NCBI GenBank assembly: GCA_964638055.1
Contig: CAZWXF010000052.1
Span: 1 to 19,941, forward strand
DNA from: Prado023 sp964638055
Lineage (GTDB): Bacteria; Actinomycetota; Actinomycetes; S36-B12; CAIYMF01
Length of the DNA: 19,941 nt
Reading direction: 5' to 3'
Part shown: positions 1 to 10,000 of the stretch, piece after piece
How the letters are laid out: each line of letters starts with the position of its first letter
How positions within the stretch are numbered: position 1 is the stretch's first letter
Notes under the pieces: model-generated
The model's input: only the letters and a program-made list of their open reading frames with translations
The model's database searches: none
What the model was told of the DNA's origin: nothing
Made by a program: the position numbers and the translations under genes

Positions 1-2450
<2,450 letters not shown>

Positions 2451-2461
2451 GGTGAGCGCCC

Positions 2462-2496
2462 GGCTCCCGGTGTCCGCCTGATCCGGACCGGGAGCC
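2462..2496. terminator. Hairpin just after acnA, possible terminator
   Basis: A perfect 10-bp inverted repeat, GGCTCCCGGT (2462-2471) and ACCGGGAGCC (2487-2496), encloses a 15-nt loop and begins 12 nt after the aconitase stop codon. There is no T tract, which is common for hairpins in high-GC actinobacteria. The position between convergent genes supports a role in ending transcription, but this is inferred from structure alone. Confidence 0.5.
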
Positions 2497-2505
2497 CGCC
2501 CGCCG

Positions 2506-2563
2506 GGTCTCGACGGGCCCGACCAGCGCCGAGCGAGGACCGCCGGTCGAGCCCGTCGAGACC
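2506..2563. repeat. REP-like long imperfect palindrome between convergent genes
   Basis: The left arm 2506-2528 and right arm 2541-2563 are complementary at 21 of 23 positions, with the outer 13 bp perfect (GGTCTCGACGGGC) and a 12-nt loop. From memory, elements built on GGTCTCGAC...GTCGAGACC occur in many copies between genes of several actinobacterial genomes. Copy number in this genome cannot be judged from one window. It may also act as a bidirectional terminator for acnA and the ABC operon. Confidence 0.65.
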
Positions 2564-2603
2564 GCGCCGCGGTGTCACCTGATGCGGGCCGGGAGCCCCA
2601 AGG

Positions 2604-3830
2604 TCACTGGGCGCGCAGGGCGTCCTTGAGGCGGATCCGGCTGCCCGTGCGCAGGACGGCGTTCGAGTAGACGCGGCCGCTGAGCCACACGAGGACAGGG
2701 ATGACGGCCAGCGACAGGACGATCGCGACACCGACCTCCCACGGCTCGACCGAGCCCAGCGCGATCCGGATCGGCATCAGCATGGGCGAGCAGAACGGTA
2801 CGAAGGACAGGCCCACCACCAGGGGGTTGTCCGGATCCCACGGCGCGATGCTCACGCCGATGATGTAGGGGATCACCATCAGGGCGATGACCGGGCCGAT
2901 GACCCCGCCGACGTCCTCCTGACGGGACACCAGCGATGCCAGCGCGGCCAGGACGAGGGCGTAGCAGGTGAACCCGATCACGAACCAGACCACGGCCCAT
3001 GCGGCCGCTGAGCCGAGGCTGACCGTGCTGCTGTCCACCAGGTCCAGGGCCAGCGCGGTCCCGACCCCGGCGGCGACGATCGCCACCAGCTGCGCCAGTC
3101 CGATCAGGCCGATGCCGAGCACCTTGCCCGCCATGAGCTGCCAGGGACTCACGGTGGAGAGCAGCAGCTCGACGACCCGGCTCGACTTCTCCTCGACCAC
3201 ACCCTGCGCCACGTACTGGCCAGCCGTCTGAAGCGAGATGAACAGCAGGATCCCCGTGATGAAGCCGGCTGCGACCTGACCGCCGTCGACAGGCGGACTG
3301 GGCTCCAGGGCGTGGACGTCCGGCCTCGCCGAGCTGACCTCAACCGTCACCTGGACCGGATCGCCACCCAGGGCGGTGACGGCGTCGACGAGGGCGATCT
3401 GCTGGGCAAGGGCGCCGAACATCGGCTGCAGCGCGATGTCGAGGGTGTCCTTGACGACGATGCTCAGCTCGGGAGTGGTGGCGGTGACGAGGACGTCGAA
3501 CTCGCCCGAGCTCACCTGGTCCTCGGCCGCGACGCGGTCGGTCACCGTCACGACGTCTGCCTGCACGCCGGTGGCCATTGCCGCCGCCTGGATCTGCGGC
3601 ACGGCGGCGGAGGCCTCGGACATCACGGCGATCGTCTTGGTGTCCTCACCCGAGGTGACGGCCTTGATGAGCACCCCGCCGAGGATGACAGCGAGCACGA
3701 AGGCCAGCGTGATCAGCCGGAAGGACTTGGACCCCGCCCGGAAGCGCATCTCGCGCCCCGCGACCAGCCGGATGGCCGACCACGAGCCGAGCCGCTCCTC
3801 GTCGCCCGCGTCGAGTGGTCGGCTGCTCAT
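2604..3830 (-). CDS. ABC-2 type transporter permease (NatB/YhaP-like)
   Basis: This is the membrane subunit of a two-gene ABC exporter, 408 residues. One membrane segment lies near the N terminus (about 37-56). A long extracytoplasmic domain follows (about 57-186), then a cluster of about six membrane segments from 187 to 386. This is the usual layout of the ABC2_membrane_3 group (NatB, YhaP). The stretch VVEEKSSRVVELLLSTVSP (211-229) after the second membrane segment is typical of that group. The start is fixed by an ATGA overlap with the end of the upstream ATPase gene and by AGGAGG seven bases upstream, so translation is probably coupled. NatAB of Bacillus exports sodium, but the substrate of this pair cannot be read from sequence; lipids, peptides or drugs are equally possible. 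Confidence 0.92.
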   Translation of the reverse strand: MSSRPLDAGDEERLGSWSAIRLVAGREMRFRAGSKSFRLITLAFVLAVILGGVLIKAVTSGEDTKTIAVMSEASAAVPQIQAAAMATGVQADVVTVTDRVAAEDQVSSGEFDVLVTATTPELSIVVKDTLDIALQPMFGALAQQIALVDAVTALGGDPVQVTVEVSSARPDVHALEPSPPVDGGQVAAGFITGILLFISLQTAGQYVAQGVVEEKSSRVVELLLSTVSPWQLMAGKVLGIGLIGLAQLVAIVAAGVGTALALDLVDSSTVSLGSAAAWAVVWFVIGFTCYALVLAALASLVSRQEDVGGVIGPVIALMVIPYIIGVSIAPWDPDNPLVVGLSFVPFCSPMLMPIRIALGSVEPWEVGVAIVLSLAVIPVLVWLSGRVYSNAVLRTGSRIRLKDALRAQ

Positions 3831-4765
3831 CTGGTCGCCTCCTGCTTGGCGGGGGTCGGTTCCTCGGGCCTCTCCTCGGCGCTGACGACGTCCCGGTAGA
3901 GCTCGGCGAGCGAGGGCCGATCGATCGCGAACTCGTGGACCGGGCCGGCCGCCAGCGCGGCGGTGAGCAGGCGCTGGTCGAAGGGGTGCGGGTCTGCGTC
4001 GGCCTCCACGAGCGTCCTGCCGCCGTCAGCTGCGACGAGCCTGGCGCCGGGCACCGTACCCAGCCATCGCTCGGCAGGGGGCCCGTCGACGACCCATCGG
4101 GTCTGATCGGTCCTGCGAAGCGTCTCGAGGTCGCCGATCGCGACCATCTCGCCGTCGCGGATGATGCCGACGCGGTCGGAGATGCGCTCCACCAGGTCCA
4201 GCTGGTGGGAGGAGAACAGGACCGGGACGCCGGCACGGGCCTGCTCGCGAAGCACTCCGCTCATCACGTCCACGGCCACGGGATCGAGCCCGGAGAAGGG
4301 CTCGTCGAGCACGAGGATCCGCGGTCGGTGGACCAGGGCGGCCGCCAGCTGGACGCGCTGCTGGTTGCCGAGGCTGAGCTTGATCACCTCGTCGCCGAGT
4401 CGGTGGGCGATGCCGAGCACTTCGGTCCACTCCAGCATCGAGGCCTTGGCGGCCTGCGCCGACATCCCGTGCAGTCGCGCCAGGTAGGTCAGCTGCTCGG
4501 CGACCTTCATCCGCGGGTAGAGCCCGCGCTCCTCGGGCATGTAGCCGATCCGACGCCGGATCGCGGCGTCCACGGGCTGGCCCTGCCACCGAACGTGCCC
4601 GGAGTCCGCGGCCAGGACGCCCAGGACGATCCGCATCGCCGTCGACTTCCCGGCCCCGTTGGACCCGACGAAGCCGAATATCTCGCCGGGCTGCACGGTG
4701 TACGAGAGGTCACGCAGGGCCCGCAGCTGCCCGTACGACTTGTTGAGACGATCCAGCTCCAGCAC
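3827..4765 (-). CDS. ABC transporter ATP-binding protein (NatA-like, DUF4162 C-terminal region)
   Basis: This is the nucleotide-binding subunit that drives the adjacent permease, 312 residues. Walker A is GSNGAGKST (34-42), Walker B ILVLDEP (150-156), the D-loop SGLD (158-161) and the switch histidine His187 in SSHQLD. The region GYMPEERGLYP (74-84) stands at the Q-loop and has Glu where many ABC proteins have Gln, as is usual in NatA-like proteins. The signature is LSLGNQQ (130-136) rather than LSGGQ. Residues about 215-300 resemble the DUF4162 tail seen on ATPases of this group. The start is GTG at 4763-4765 with no clear Shine-Dalgarno sequence. The gene lies 51 bp after the aldehyde dehydrogenase gene on the same strand, so read-through from that gene is possible. 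Confidence 0.93.
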   Translation of the reverse strand: MLELDRLNKSYGQLRALRDLSYTVQPGEIFGFVGSNGAGKSTAMRIVLGVLAADSGHVRWQGQPVDAAIRRRIGYMPEERGLYPRMKVAEQLTYLARLHGMSAQAAKASMLEWTEVLGIAHRLGDEVIKLSLGNQQRVQLAAALVHRPRILVLDEPFSGLDPVAVDVMSGVLREQARAGVPVLFSSHQLDLVERISDRVGIIRDGEMVAIGDLETLRRTDQTRWVVDGPPAERWLGTVPGARLVAADGGRTLVEADADPHPFDQRLLTAALAAGPVHEFAIDRPSLAELYRDVVSAEERPEEPTPAKQEATR

Positions 4766-4816
4766 GGTGCTCAGTCAACCAAGGGCGGTCAGCCGGCGCG
4801 ACCTCCGTGCGGCGTG

Positions 4817-6394
4817 TCAGCGGCGGGGCAGCATGTGCAGAGCGCGCAGGGAGTGGGTCATCACGACGGCGAAGAGCTCCTGGCTCATCGGGCCGGGCGG
4901 GTGCAGGCCGTGCACCCGCTGGACGGCGATCGACTGGGCGTCGGTGAAGCGCAGGATGCCTGCCTCACCATTGCGTCGCCCGATGCCCGAGGACTTCACC
5001 CCGCCCTGCACCAGATCCGCGCTGCCCCAGGTGGCCACGATCCCGTCGTTGACCTCGACGGTCCCGGCTCGTACCCGCGCCGCGACCCGCTCGGCCTGGG
5101 CGGTGTCGGCGCCCCACACGACCGCATGGAGCCCGAACTCCGTGTCGTTGGCCAGGTCCACCGCCTGGTCGATCGTGTCGTACGTGTAGAGGGCGACGAC
5201 CGGTCCGAACGTCTCGCCGCGGCACAGGTCCATGCTGGGCTCGACCCCGGTGAGCACGGTGGGGGCGTAGAAGTAGGGGCCGATGTCTGGCCGGGGTGTC
5301 CCCCCGACGAGCACCTTGGCGCCCTTGGCGACGGCGTCCTCGACCTGGGCCGACACGGACTCGAGCTGGGCGGCGTCGATCAGGCTGCCCGTCTCGAACT
5401 CGTAGGACAGGCTCGCGCCGACCCGGATCCGGGCGACCCGGGCCACGAGGGCGTCCTCGAACTGCGCCGCGATCTGCGATGCGACGATGATCCGCTCCGG
5501 GCCCACGCAGGTCTGGCCGGCATTGACGAAGCAGGCGCGCACGACCGCGTCGACGGCGGCCTCGATGGGCGCGTCGGGAAGCACGATGAAGGGGTTCTTC
5601 CCCCCGAGCTCCAGCGAGGTGTAGACGAGCTTGGGTGCGGTCTGGGCGGCGACTGCCCGCCCTGCGGCGGTGGATCCGGTGAAGGCCACAGCGTCCGAAC
5701 GCTCGATCACGGCTCGCCCGATCACGCGGCCGGGGCCGAGCACGATCTGCCAGGCTTCCTCCGGCACGCCTGCCTCGACCGCGAGCTGGCGCACCCAGAT
5801 CGCCGAGAGAGCTGACTGCACGTCGGGGCGGTGCACGACCGCGTTGCCCCCGGCCAGTGCCGCCAGGCCGTCCGACGCGGCGAACACTGCTGGGTAGTTC
5901 CATGCGGTGACCAGTCCGACGACGCCCTTGGGATGGCGCAGCTCGTAGGCCTTGGTGACGAGCGGGATGATCCCCTTGCGGCGCTGGGGTGCCAGGACGC
6001 GAGGCGCGGTCCGCCCGATGTAGCGGGCGTACACAGGAACGGCGGCGAACTCCTGGAAGGCGTCGTAGCGCGACTTGCCGGTCTCGAGCTGGAGCAGGTC
6101 CAGCAGCTCATGCTGGCGGCGCAGGGCCGCATGGTGCATCCGGGCGATGATCCTGGCCCGCTCGGCCGGCGGACGTGCGGCCCAGTCGCGCTGGGCGACT
6201 CGGGCGCGTTGGTATGCCTGCTCCACGTCGTCCTCGGTGGAGATGGGGTAGGTGAGGAGCTCCTCCGCGGTGAACGGCGCCCGGGTTGTCTCGGTGAGCC
6301 CGCCCGACGCGCGCACACAGGCCAGGAGCTGGCGGACGAGGTCGGCGGGGATGCGGCTGGCCAGGTCCAGGTCGGAGGCGGCTGTGGGAATCAT
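4817..6394 (-). CDS. gabD2: Succinate-semialdehyde dehydrogenase (GabD2-like), NAD(P)-dependent
   Basis: This aldehyde dehydrogenase superfamily enzyme oxidises succinate semialdehyde to succinate, feeding the TCA cycle from GABA or 2-oxoglutarate decarboxylation. Counting from ATG 6392-6394 it has 525 residues. It shows WNYP (175-178), the cofactor turn FTGS (238-241), the general base Glu262 in LELGGKNP, and the nucleophile Cys296 in NAGQTCVGPERI. The order and wording of the blocks resemble mycobacterial GabD2 along nearly the whole length, including the C-terminal motif GRRNGEAGILRFTDAQ and the trailing LPRR. The usual cofactor-binding Lys of VVLKPD is Arg here (VVHRPD, Arg189). A GTG two codons upstream (6398-6400) or a longer start up to 6445 are alternatives; no start has a strong ribosome binding site. 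The exact aldehyde substrate is inferred from family. Confidence 0.88.
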   Translation of the reverse strand: MIPTAASDLDLASRIPADLVRQLLACVRASGGLTETTRAPFTAEELLTYPISTEDDVEQAYQRARVAQRDWAARPPAERARIIARMHHAALRRQHELLDLLQLETGKSRYDAFQEFAAVPVYARYIGRTAPRVLAPQRRKGIIPLVTKAYELRHPKGVVGLVTAWNYPAVFAASDGLAALAGGNAVVHRPDVQSALSAIWVRQLAVEAGVPEEAWQIVLGPGRVIGRAVIERSDAVAFTGSTAAGRAVAAQTAPKLVYTSLELGGKNPFIVLPDAPIEAAVDAVVRACFVNAGQTCVGPERIIVASQIAAQFEDALVARVARIRVGASLSYEFETGSLIDAAQLESVSAQVEDAVAKGAKVLVGGTPRPDIGPYFYAPTVLTGVEPSMDLCRGETFGPVVALYTYDTIDQAVDLANDTEFGLHAVVWGADTAQAERVAARVRAGTVEVNDGIVATWGSADLVQGGVKSSGIGRRNGEAGILRFTDAQSIAVQRVHGLHPPGPMSQELFAVVMTHSLRALHMLPRR

Positions 6395-6414
6395 GGTCAC
6401 GGAGCGAACGGTAG

Positions 6415-6726
6415 TCCCGCTCGTCGGGTCCCCGCGATGCGGCACCGCAGACCTGGGACAGCGCGGATCCAGTGAAGCTGGTGACCTCCGGGCATGCTAC
6501 CGAGGGGCTCAGCGCCCTGCTGCTGCACGGCGACGCCGACTCCGACGTTCCGGTGGCCCAGTCCGAGGCGTTCCATGACGCCCTGCTGGCGGCAGGCCGT
6601 CCCGTGGAGCTGGAGGTGCTCCCCGCAGTGACCCACGCCGAGGTCTACCAGGCCGACGTTGCCGGGCCGTCGGTCCTGCGCTGGCTGGGCCAGGCCTTCC
6701 CGCAGTCCTCCCCAGCCGTCCCGTGA
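6415..6726 (+). pseudogene. C-terminal remnant of an alpha/beta hydrolase (peptidase/esterase-like)
   Basis: The open frame begins after an in-frame TAG at 6412-6414, and the first usable start is GTG 6472, which gives 84 residues. The sequence ALLLHGDADSDVPVAQSEAF and then VLPAVTHAEVYQ is the standard end of an alpha/beta hydrolase: a beta strand, the acid Asp of DSDVP, and the base His of VTHAEVY, followed by a helix ending RWLGQAF. The nucleophile elbow GxSxG and the oxyanion half of the fold are missing, so no active enzyme can be made. It is best read as what remains of a deleted gene whose 5' part was lost, perhaps at the junction with the divergent dehydrogenase gene. A small expressed protein cannot be excluded. 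Confidence 0.7.
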
Positions 6727-6729
6727 GCG

Positions 6730-6781
6730 CGAGCCCTCGCCTTGCGGGGCCGCATTCTCGCGGTCCCGCAGCCACGGCTCG
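6730..6781. terminator. Bidirectional hairpin between convergent hydrolase remnant and DUF3048 gene
   Basis: The arms TGCGGGGCCGC (6743-6753) and GCGGTCCCGCA (6760-6770) pair over 11 bp with one G-U and a 6-nt loop. An outer 6-bp pair, CGAGCC (6730-6735) with GGCTCG (6776-6781), can extend it. It sits between the stop codons at 6726 and 6794 of two convergent frames, the expected place for a shared terminator. There is no U tract on either strand. Confidence 0.6.
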
Positions 6782-6793
6782 GCCCAGGTGCGA

Positions 6794-7813
6794 CTACCCG
6801 TCCTCGGTGTCGATGTCGGGCAGGCTGTGCACCACGGAACCGCCGTCCTCGGGCAGAAGCGCCAGCCAGGTCCTGCCCGCCGGGATCTCGAACTCCTCGC
6901 TGGAGGTGTCCGAGCCGTCCGGTTTGAACGCGAACTCCCAGGTGGCCGCGGCCGAGGCCTTCGACCAGCGGACCTCGTATGCCTTGCCGCCTGTCAGCAC
7001 GACACCTGCTCCGCTGCCCTCCGTATGCATGGTCGGGATGGGTGTTCCCGCGGCGTCCTTGCCGGCGAAGGTCACCGGGAGGGTCAGGGCGATCACATTG
7101 GTGAACAGCCCGCCGGAGTATCCGGCGATGTCGCTGCGCAGCCACAGTCCGGTGTCGGTGTCCACGTCGAAGGTGGTCTGCTCCGCGGGCCAGCCCAGGT
7201 CGACCCTCGTCGCATCCTTGCCCGGCGCGTCCTGCGAGACCTCGCCGAACGGCAGATAGGGACCCGGAGGCCGGCTGGCCGGGAGGCTCGCGCCCAGGGT
7301 GGCGACGTCGAGGATCAGGTTGTACGGCGACGGACGGGAGGAATCCCGGGAGAAGGCGGGGTCGCCCTCTTCAACGGTCGGGACCCCGGCGCCCTCGACC
7401 GTCGCGACCGTGGATGCGGCCCCCCCCGAAGCGGCCAGGGTGCCCCCGGTCGGCAGGACGAGTCCGATGTCGGTCTCTCGCAGCGATCTCACGGGGCCTG
7501 CCTGCGGTGGGTACTGCGAGTGGAACATCGCGGCCAGACGGGTCAGCCCGCCCTCGACGAGCTCCTGGATGACGAGGTCTGCGCTGTCGACACCCAGTTG
7601 AGGCTGACCCGCGGAGGTGTTCTCGATCTTGACCGTGACCACCTGGCGCTCGTCGTCGTTGGAGTAGCCGGCCAGGCCCGTCAGGGGCCAGGGACCCTCG
7701 GAGGACCCGATGGTGCTGTCCTCGAGGCTGCATCCGGCGCCCAGCAGGGCCACCGACAGGAGGGTCGGCACGATGATCCTGCGAAGACTGGCCACGGTGC
7801 GGGAGTCTGGCAC
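6794..7813 (-). CDS. DUF3048 domain lipoprotein (YerB-like)
   Basis: This is a predicted membrane-anchored surface lipoprotein. From GTG 7811-7813 it has 339 residues. Two arginines precede a hydrophobic stretch IIVPTLLSVALLGAGC, whose Cys28 is the lipidation site (lipobox LGAGC). The body carries the DUF3048 hallmarks: GVDSADLVIQELVEGGLTRLAAMF, then GPVRSLRETDIGL, followed by the variable C-terminal half with SPYNLILD and EVRWSKASAAATWEF. The family includes Bacillus YerB; its biochemical role is unknown to me, so none is assigned. The chosen start has AGGA about eight bases upstream. A GTG at 7793-7795 would still leave a 22-residue signal peptide. A longer frame up to 7930 would run through the divergent promoter and operator and is unlikely. 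Confidence 0.85.
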   Translation of the reverse strand: MPDSRTVASLRRIIVPTLLSVALLGAGCSLEDSTIGSSEGPWPLTGLAGYSNDDERQVVTVKIENTSAGQPQLGVDSADLVIQELVEGGLTRLAAMFHSQYPPQAGPVRSLRETDIGLVLPTGGTLAASGGAASTVATVEGAGVPTVEEGDPAFSRDSSRPSPYNLILDVATLGASLPASRPPGPYLPFGEVSQDAPGKDATRVDLGWPAEQTTFDVDTDTGLWLRSDIAGYSGGLFTNVIALTLPVTFAGKDAAGTPIPTMHTEGSGAGVVLTGGKAYEVRWSKASAAATWEFAFKPDGSDTSSEEFEIPAGRTWLALLPEDGGSVVHSLPDIDTEDG

Positions 7814-7887
7814 CAGGAGGGTCCTGAACCGACCCGGTGAGGGCGTGGCGCCGACAGTGCGGACGCTTGGTGTGCCTCGGAAACTAG

Positions 7888-7900
7888 TTGCATGATGCAA
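7888..7900. promoter_or_regulatory. Probable MarR operator in the divergent promoter region
   Basis: TTGCATGATGCAA is a perfect inverted repeat of TTGCAT around one central G. It lies 24 bp before the marR start in the only region shared by marR and the divergent DUF3048 gene. A possible -10, TATGTT (7906-7911), lies just downstream, so a bound MarR dimer would sit over the promoter and repress its own operon. MarR proteins commonly bind palindromes of this size. The assignment to this regulator is inferred from position. Confidence 0.65.
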
Positions 7901-7923
7901 ACAAGTATGTTCCACTGATCCGC

Positions 7924-8364
7924 ATGTCACAGCAATGGCGGCCCGAGTGCGCCGCCGACGAGCTGCTCGTCGCGATCGTCACGCTGAAGCGAGCCTTCAC
8001 CGGGCGCAGCCCTGGGACGGATCCCGGGTTCTTCCCGGTGCTCCACCAGCTCGCGACCTCCGGTCCCACGCGCCAGGGGAGCCTCGCCGAGGTCCTGGGC
8101 CTGGACGCCTCGACGGTCAGCCGGCACGTCCGCGCCCTCGTCACAGAAGGCCTGGTCGAGCCATCCCGCGACCCCGACGACGGCCGGGCGACGGTCCTGA
8201 CGGTCACGCCCGCCGGCCGGGAGCGCCTGGCGCAAAGGCTGCACATGCACCGGGAACGACTCGAGGCCGCGACGGCTTCCTTCACCGTCGAGGAGCGCAC
8301 CGAGCTGGTCCGGCTCCTGAACCAGCTGGCCGCCGGGCTCGGCGACCTCGAGGAGACCCCATGA
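7924..8364 (+). CDS. MarR family transcriptional regulator
   Basis: This 146-residue winged helix-turn-helix repressor probably controls the exporter gene that overlaps its end. The DNA-binding domain spans about 40-105: QGSLAEVLGL leads into the recognition helix DASTVSRHVRALVTEGLV (61-78), and the wing is RDPDDGRATVLTVT (82-95). Helices at both ends (12-25 and 105-140) would form the dimer interface. ATG 7924 is chosen because the TTG further upstream lies inside the palindromic operator. No Shine-Dalgarno is seen before this ATG, and a -10-like TATGTT ends 12 bases before it, so the message may be leaderless or nearly so. The stop overlaps the next start as ATGA, which couples translation to the exporter. 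The inducing ligand is unknown and is likely a substrate of the pump. Confidence 0.9.
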   Translation: MSQQWRPECAADELLVAIVTLKRAFTGRSPGTDPGFFPVLHQLATSGPTRQGSLAEVLGLDASTVSRHVRALVTEGLVEPSRDPDDGRATVLTVTPAGRERLAQRLHMHRERLEAATASFTVEERTELVRLLNQLAAGLGDLEETP

Positions 8365-9938
8365 CAGACCAACCAGCCACTCGCCCGGGCGACTCGGCAA
8401 CCCTCACGACCATCCAGCCCGCGCCCGAGACCCACGCCTACCTGAGCCACCGCGAGATCATCCAGGTGATGGTCGGCCTCATGGCCGGCATGTTCCTGGC
8501 CGCGCTCGACCAGAGCATCGTCGGGACCGCGCTGCCGACGATCGTGTCGGACCTCGGCGGCCTCGAGCACATGTCGTGGGTGGTCACGGCCTACCTGCTG
8601 ACCTCGACCGCGAGCACGCCGCTGTGGGGCAAGATCTCGGACCTGTACGGCCGCCGGCCGATGTTCCAGGCGGCCATCGTGCTGTTCCTCGTCGGATCGA
8701 TCATCTCCGGCGCGTCCGGCGCGATGCCGACGCTCATCGCCGGCCGGGCCATCCAGGGCGTCGGCGGTGGTGGCCTCATGGCCCTGGCGCTCGCCACCAT
8801 CGGCGACATCATCCCGCCGCGTGAGCGCGGCAAGTACCAGGGCATGTTCGGCGCGATGTTCGGCATCTCCAGTGTCGCCGGGCCGCTGCTCGGCGGGTTC
8901 TTCACGGAGGGCCCCGGTTGGCGCTGGATCTTCTGGATCAACGTGCCCATCGGCCTGGCCGCGCTGTTCATCACCTCGCGAGCCCTGCACATGCCGCTGG
9001 TCCGCCGCGACCACCGCATCGACTACCTCGGCGCCGGGCTCATCGTCGCCTCGGTCAGCTCGATCCTGCTCTACACCTCGTGGGCGGGCCAGGAGTACGG
9101 CTGGGGGGACCCGGCGGCACTCGCCCTGCTCATCGCGGGCCTGCTGCTGGCGGTCGCGTTCGTCCTCGCCGAGCGGCGCGCGGAGGAGCCGATCATCCCG
9201 ATGCCGCTGTTCGGCAAGCCGGTCTTCCGGTGGTCCGTGCTCTTCGCGTTCCTGCTCGGCATGGCGATGTTCGGCGCCATCGTGTTCCTGCCGCTCTACC
9301 TGCAGGTGGTCCGCGGCTACACGCCCAGCCAGTCCGGCCTCGGGCTGCTGCCCATGATCATGGGCCTGCTGCTGACATCGGTCGGTTCCGGCCTGCTCGT
9401 GACCCGGACCGGGCGCTACAAGGTGTTCCCGATCATCGGATCGGCGCTGGTCCTCGTGGGCCTGGTGATGCTGAGCAACATCCAGGCGGACACGTCGTAT
9501 GCGATGTTCGCGATCTACATCTTCGTCCTGGGTGCCGGCCTGGGCTTCACGATGCAGACCGTCATCGTGGCGGTCCAGAACGATGTCGACCGTCGCGACC
9601 TCGGGTCGGCGACCTCGGCAGTGACCTTCTTCCGCTCCATGGGCGGCGCCTTCGGCACGGCGGTCTTCGGGGCTGTCCTGAGCTCGCGGATCGCGCACTA
9701 CCTGGCGGAGGCGCTCCCGGCCGGGGCGTCGAACACAGGCCATGCGCTCAGTGACCTCTCGGCCATCCGGGGCCTTCCGCCGGACCTCCAGGCCCCGGTC
9801 CTCGATGCGTTCATGCGCGCGATCCAGGACCTGTTCCTGGTGGGAGTCCCCTTCGTCCTGGTTGCGCTCGCAGTGGCGTTCCTCATCCCGGAGAAGCGAC
9901 TGGCCACGAGGCACGAGGCCGACCTCCCGCCTGCGTAG
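8361..9938 (+). CDS. MFS drug exporter, DHA2 family (EmrB/QacA-like, 14 membrane segments)
   Basis: This is a proton-driven efflux protein of the inner membrane, 525 residues, the usual length for 14-segment DHA2 pumps. A hydrophilic N terminus of about 32 residues precedes segment 1, which carries LDQSIVGTALPTI with Asp50 (motif D1). Motif A after segment 2 is GKISDLYGRR (90-99), and motif C in segment 5 is GISSVAGPLLGG (158-169), the antiporter hallmark. Further hydrophobic blocks run to VPFVLVALAVAFLIPEKR at the end. The start is fixed by an ATGA overlap with marR. The pairing with a MarR repressor suggests induction by a toxic compound. The substrate cannot be told from sequence, since members export anything from quaternary ammonium dyes to endogenous metabolites. 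Confidence 0.93.
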   Translation: MTDQPATRPGDSATLTTIQPAPETHAYLSHREIIQVMVGLMAGMFLAALDQSIVGTALPTIVSDLGGLEHMSWVVTAYLLTSTASTPLWGKISDLYGRRPMFQAAIVLFLVGSIISGASGAMPTLIAGRAIQGVGGGGLMALALATIGDIIPPRERGKYQGMFGAMFGISSVAGPLLGGFFTEGPGWRWIFWINVPIGLAALFITSRALHMPLVRRDHRIDYLGAGLIVASVSSILLYTSWAGQEYGWGDPAALALLIAGLLLAVAFVLAERRAEEPIIPMPLFGKPVFRWSVLFAFLLGMAMFGAIVFLPLYLQVVRGYTPSQSGLGLLPMIMGLLLTSVGSGLLVTRTGRYKVFPIIGSALVLVGLVMLSNIQADTSYAMFAIYIFVLGAGLGFTMQTVIVAVQNDVDRRDLGSATSAVTFFRSMGGAFGTAVFGAVLSSRIAHYLAEALPAGASNTGHALSDLSAIRGLPPDLQAPVLDAFMRAIQDLFLVGVPFVLVALAVAFLIPEKRLATRHEADLPPA

Positions 9939-9944
9939 TCGATT

Positions 9945-9968
9945 CGGTCCGGTCAGTTGACCGGATCG
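9945..9968 (+). terminator. Hairpin after the MFS exporter gene
   Basis: A 10-bp stem, CGGTCCGGTC (9945-9954) with GACCGGATCG (9959-9968), contains one G-U pair and closes on an AGTT loop. It starts seven bases after the TAG stop at 9936-9938 and ends about 30 bases before the argC promoter. It therefore probably separates the two operons. There is no T tract. Confidence 0.6.
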
Positions 9969-10000
9969 ACCACGCCGGTGGAGCGTCTGCGGGGACGGGG

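Noticed and set aside
4766..4816. TTGACT on the minus strand near 4773-4778 as a promoter for the ABC genes
   Set aside because: It lies about 10 bases before the GTG start, leaving no room for a -10 hexamer and a transcription start upstream of the gene.
3815..5815. A 666-codon plus-strand open frame opposite the ABC ATPase and dehydrogenase genes
   Set aside because: It is the antisense shadow of two clearly recognisable genes. Its protein is rich in His, Gly, Asp and Arg, has no family motif, and reflects only the rarity of stop codons in GC-rich DNA.
7888..7923. TTG at 7888 as the marR start
   Set aside because: It lies inside the TTGCATGATGCAA palindrome and would make the operator coding. 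The ATG at 7924 fits the family N terminus better.
7814..7930. N-terminal extension of the DUF3048 lipoprotein to 7930
   Set aside because: It would put about 39 residues before the signal peptide and would run through the divergent operator and marR start. A signal peptide must be near the N terminus.
7884..9914. A 676-codon minus-strand open frame opposite marR and the MFS exporter
   Set aside because: Its composition is highly charged and repetitive (Glu, Arg, His, Asp), it has no recognisable domain, and the opposite strand encodes an unmistakable MFS protein.
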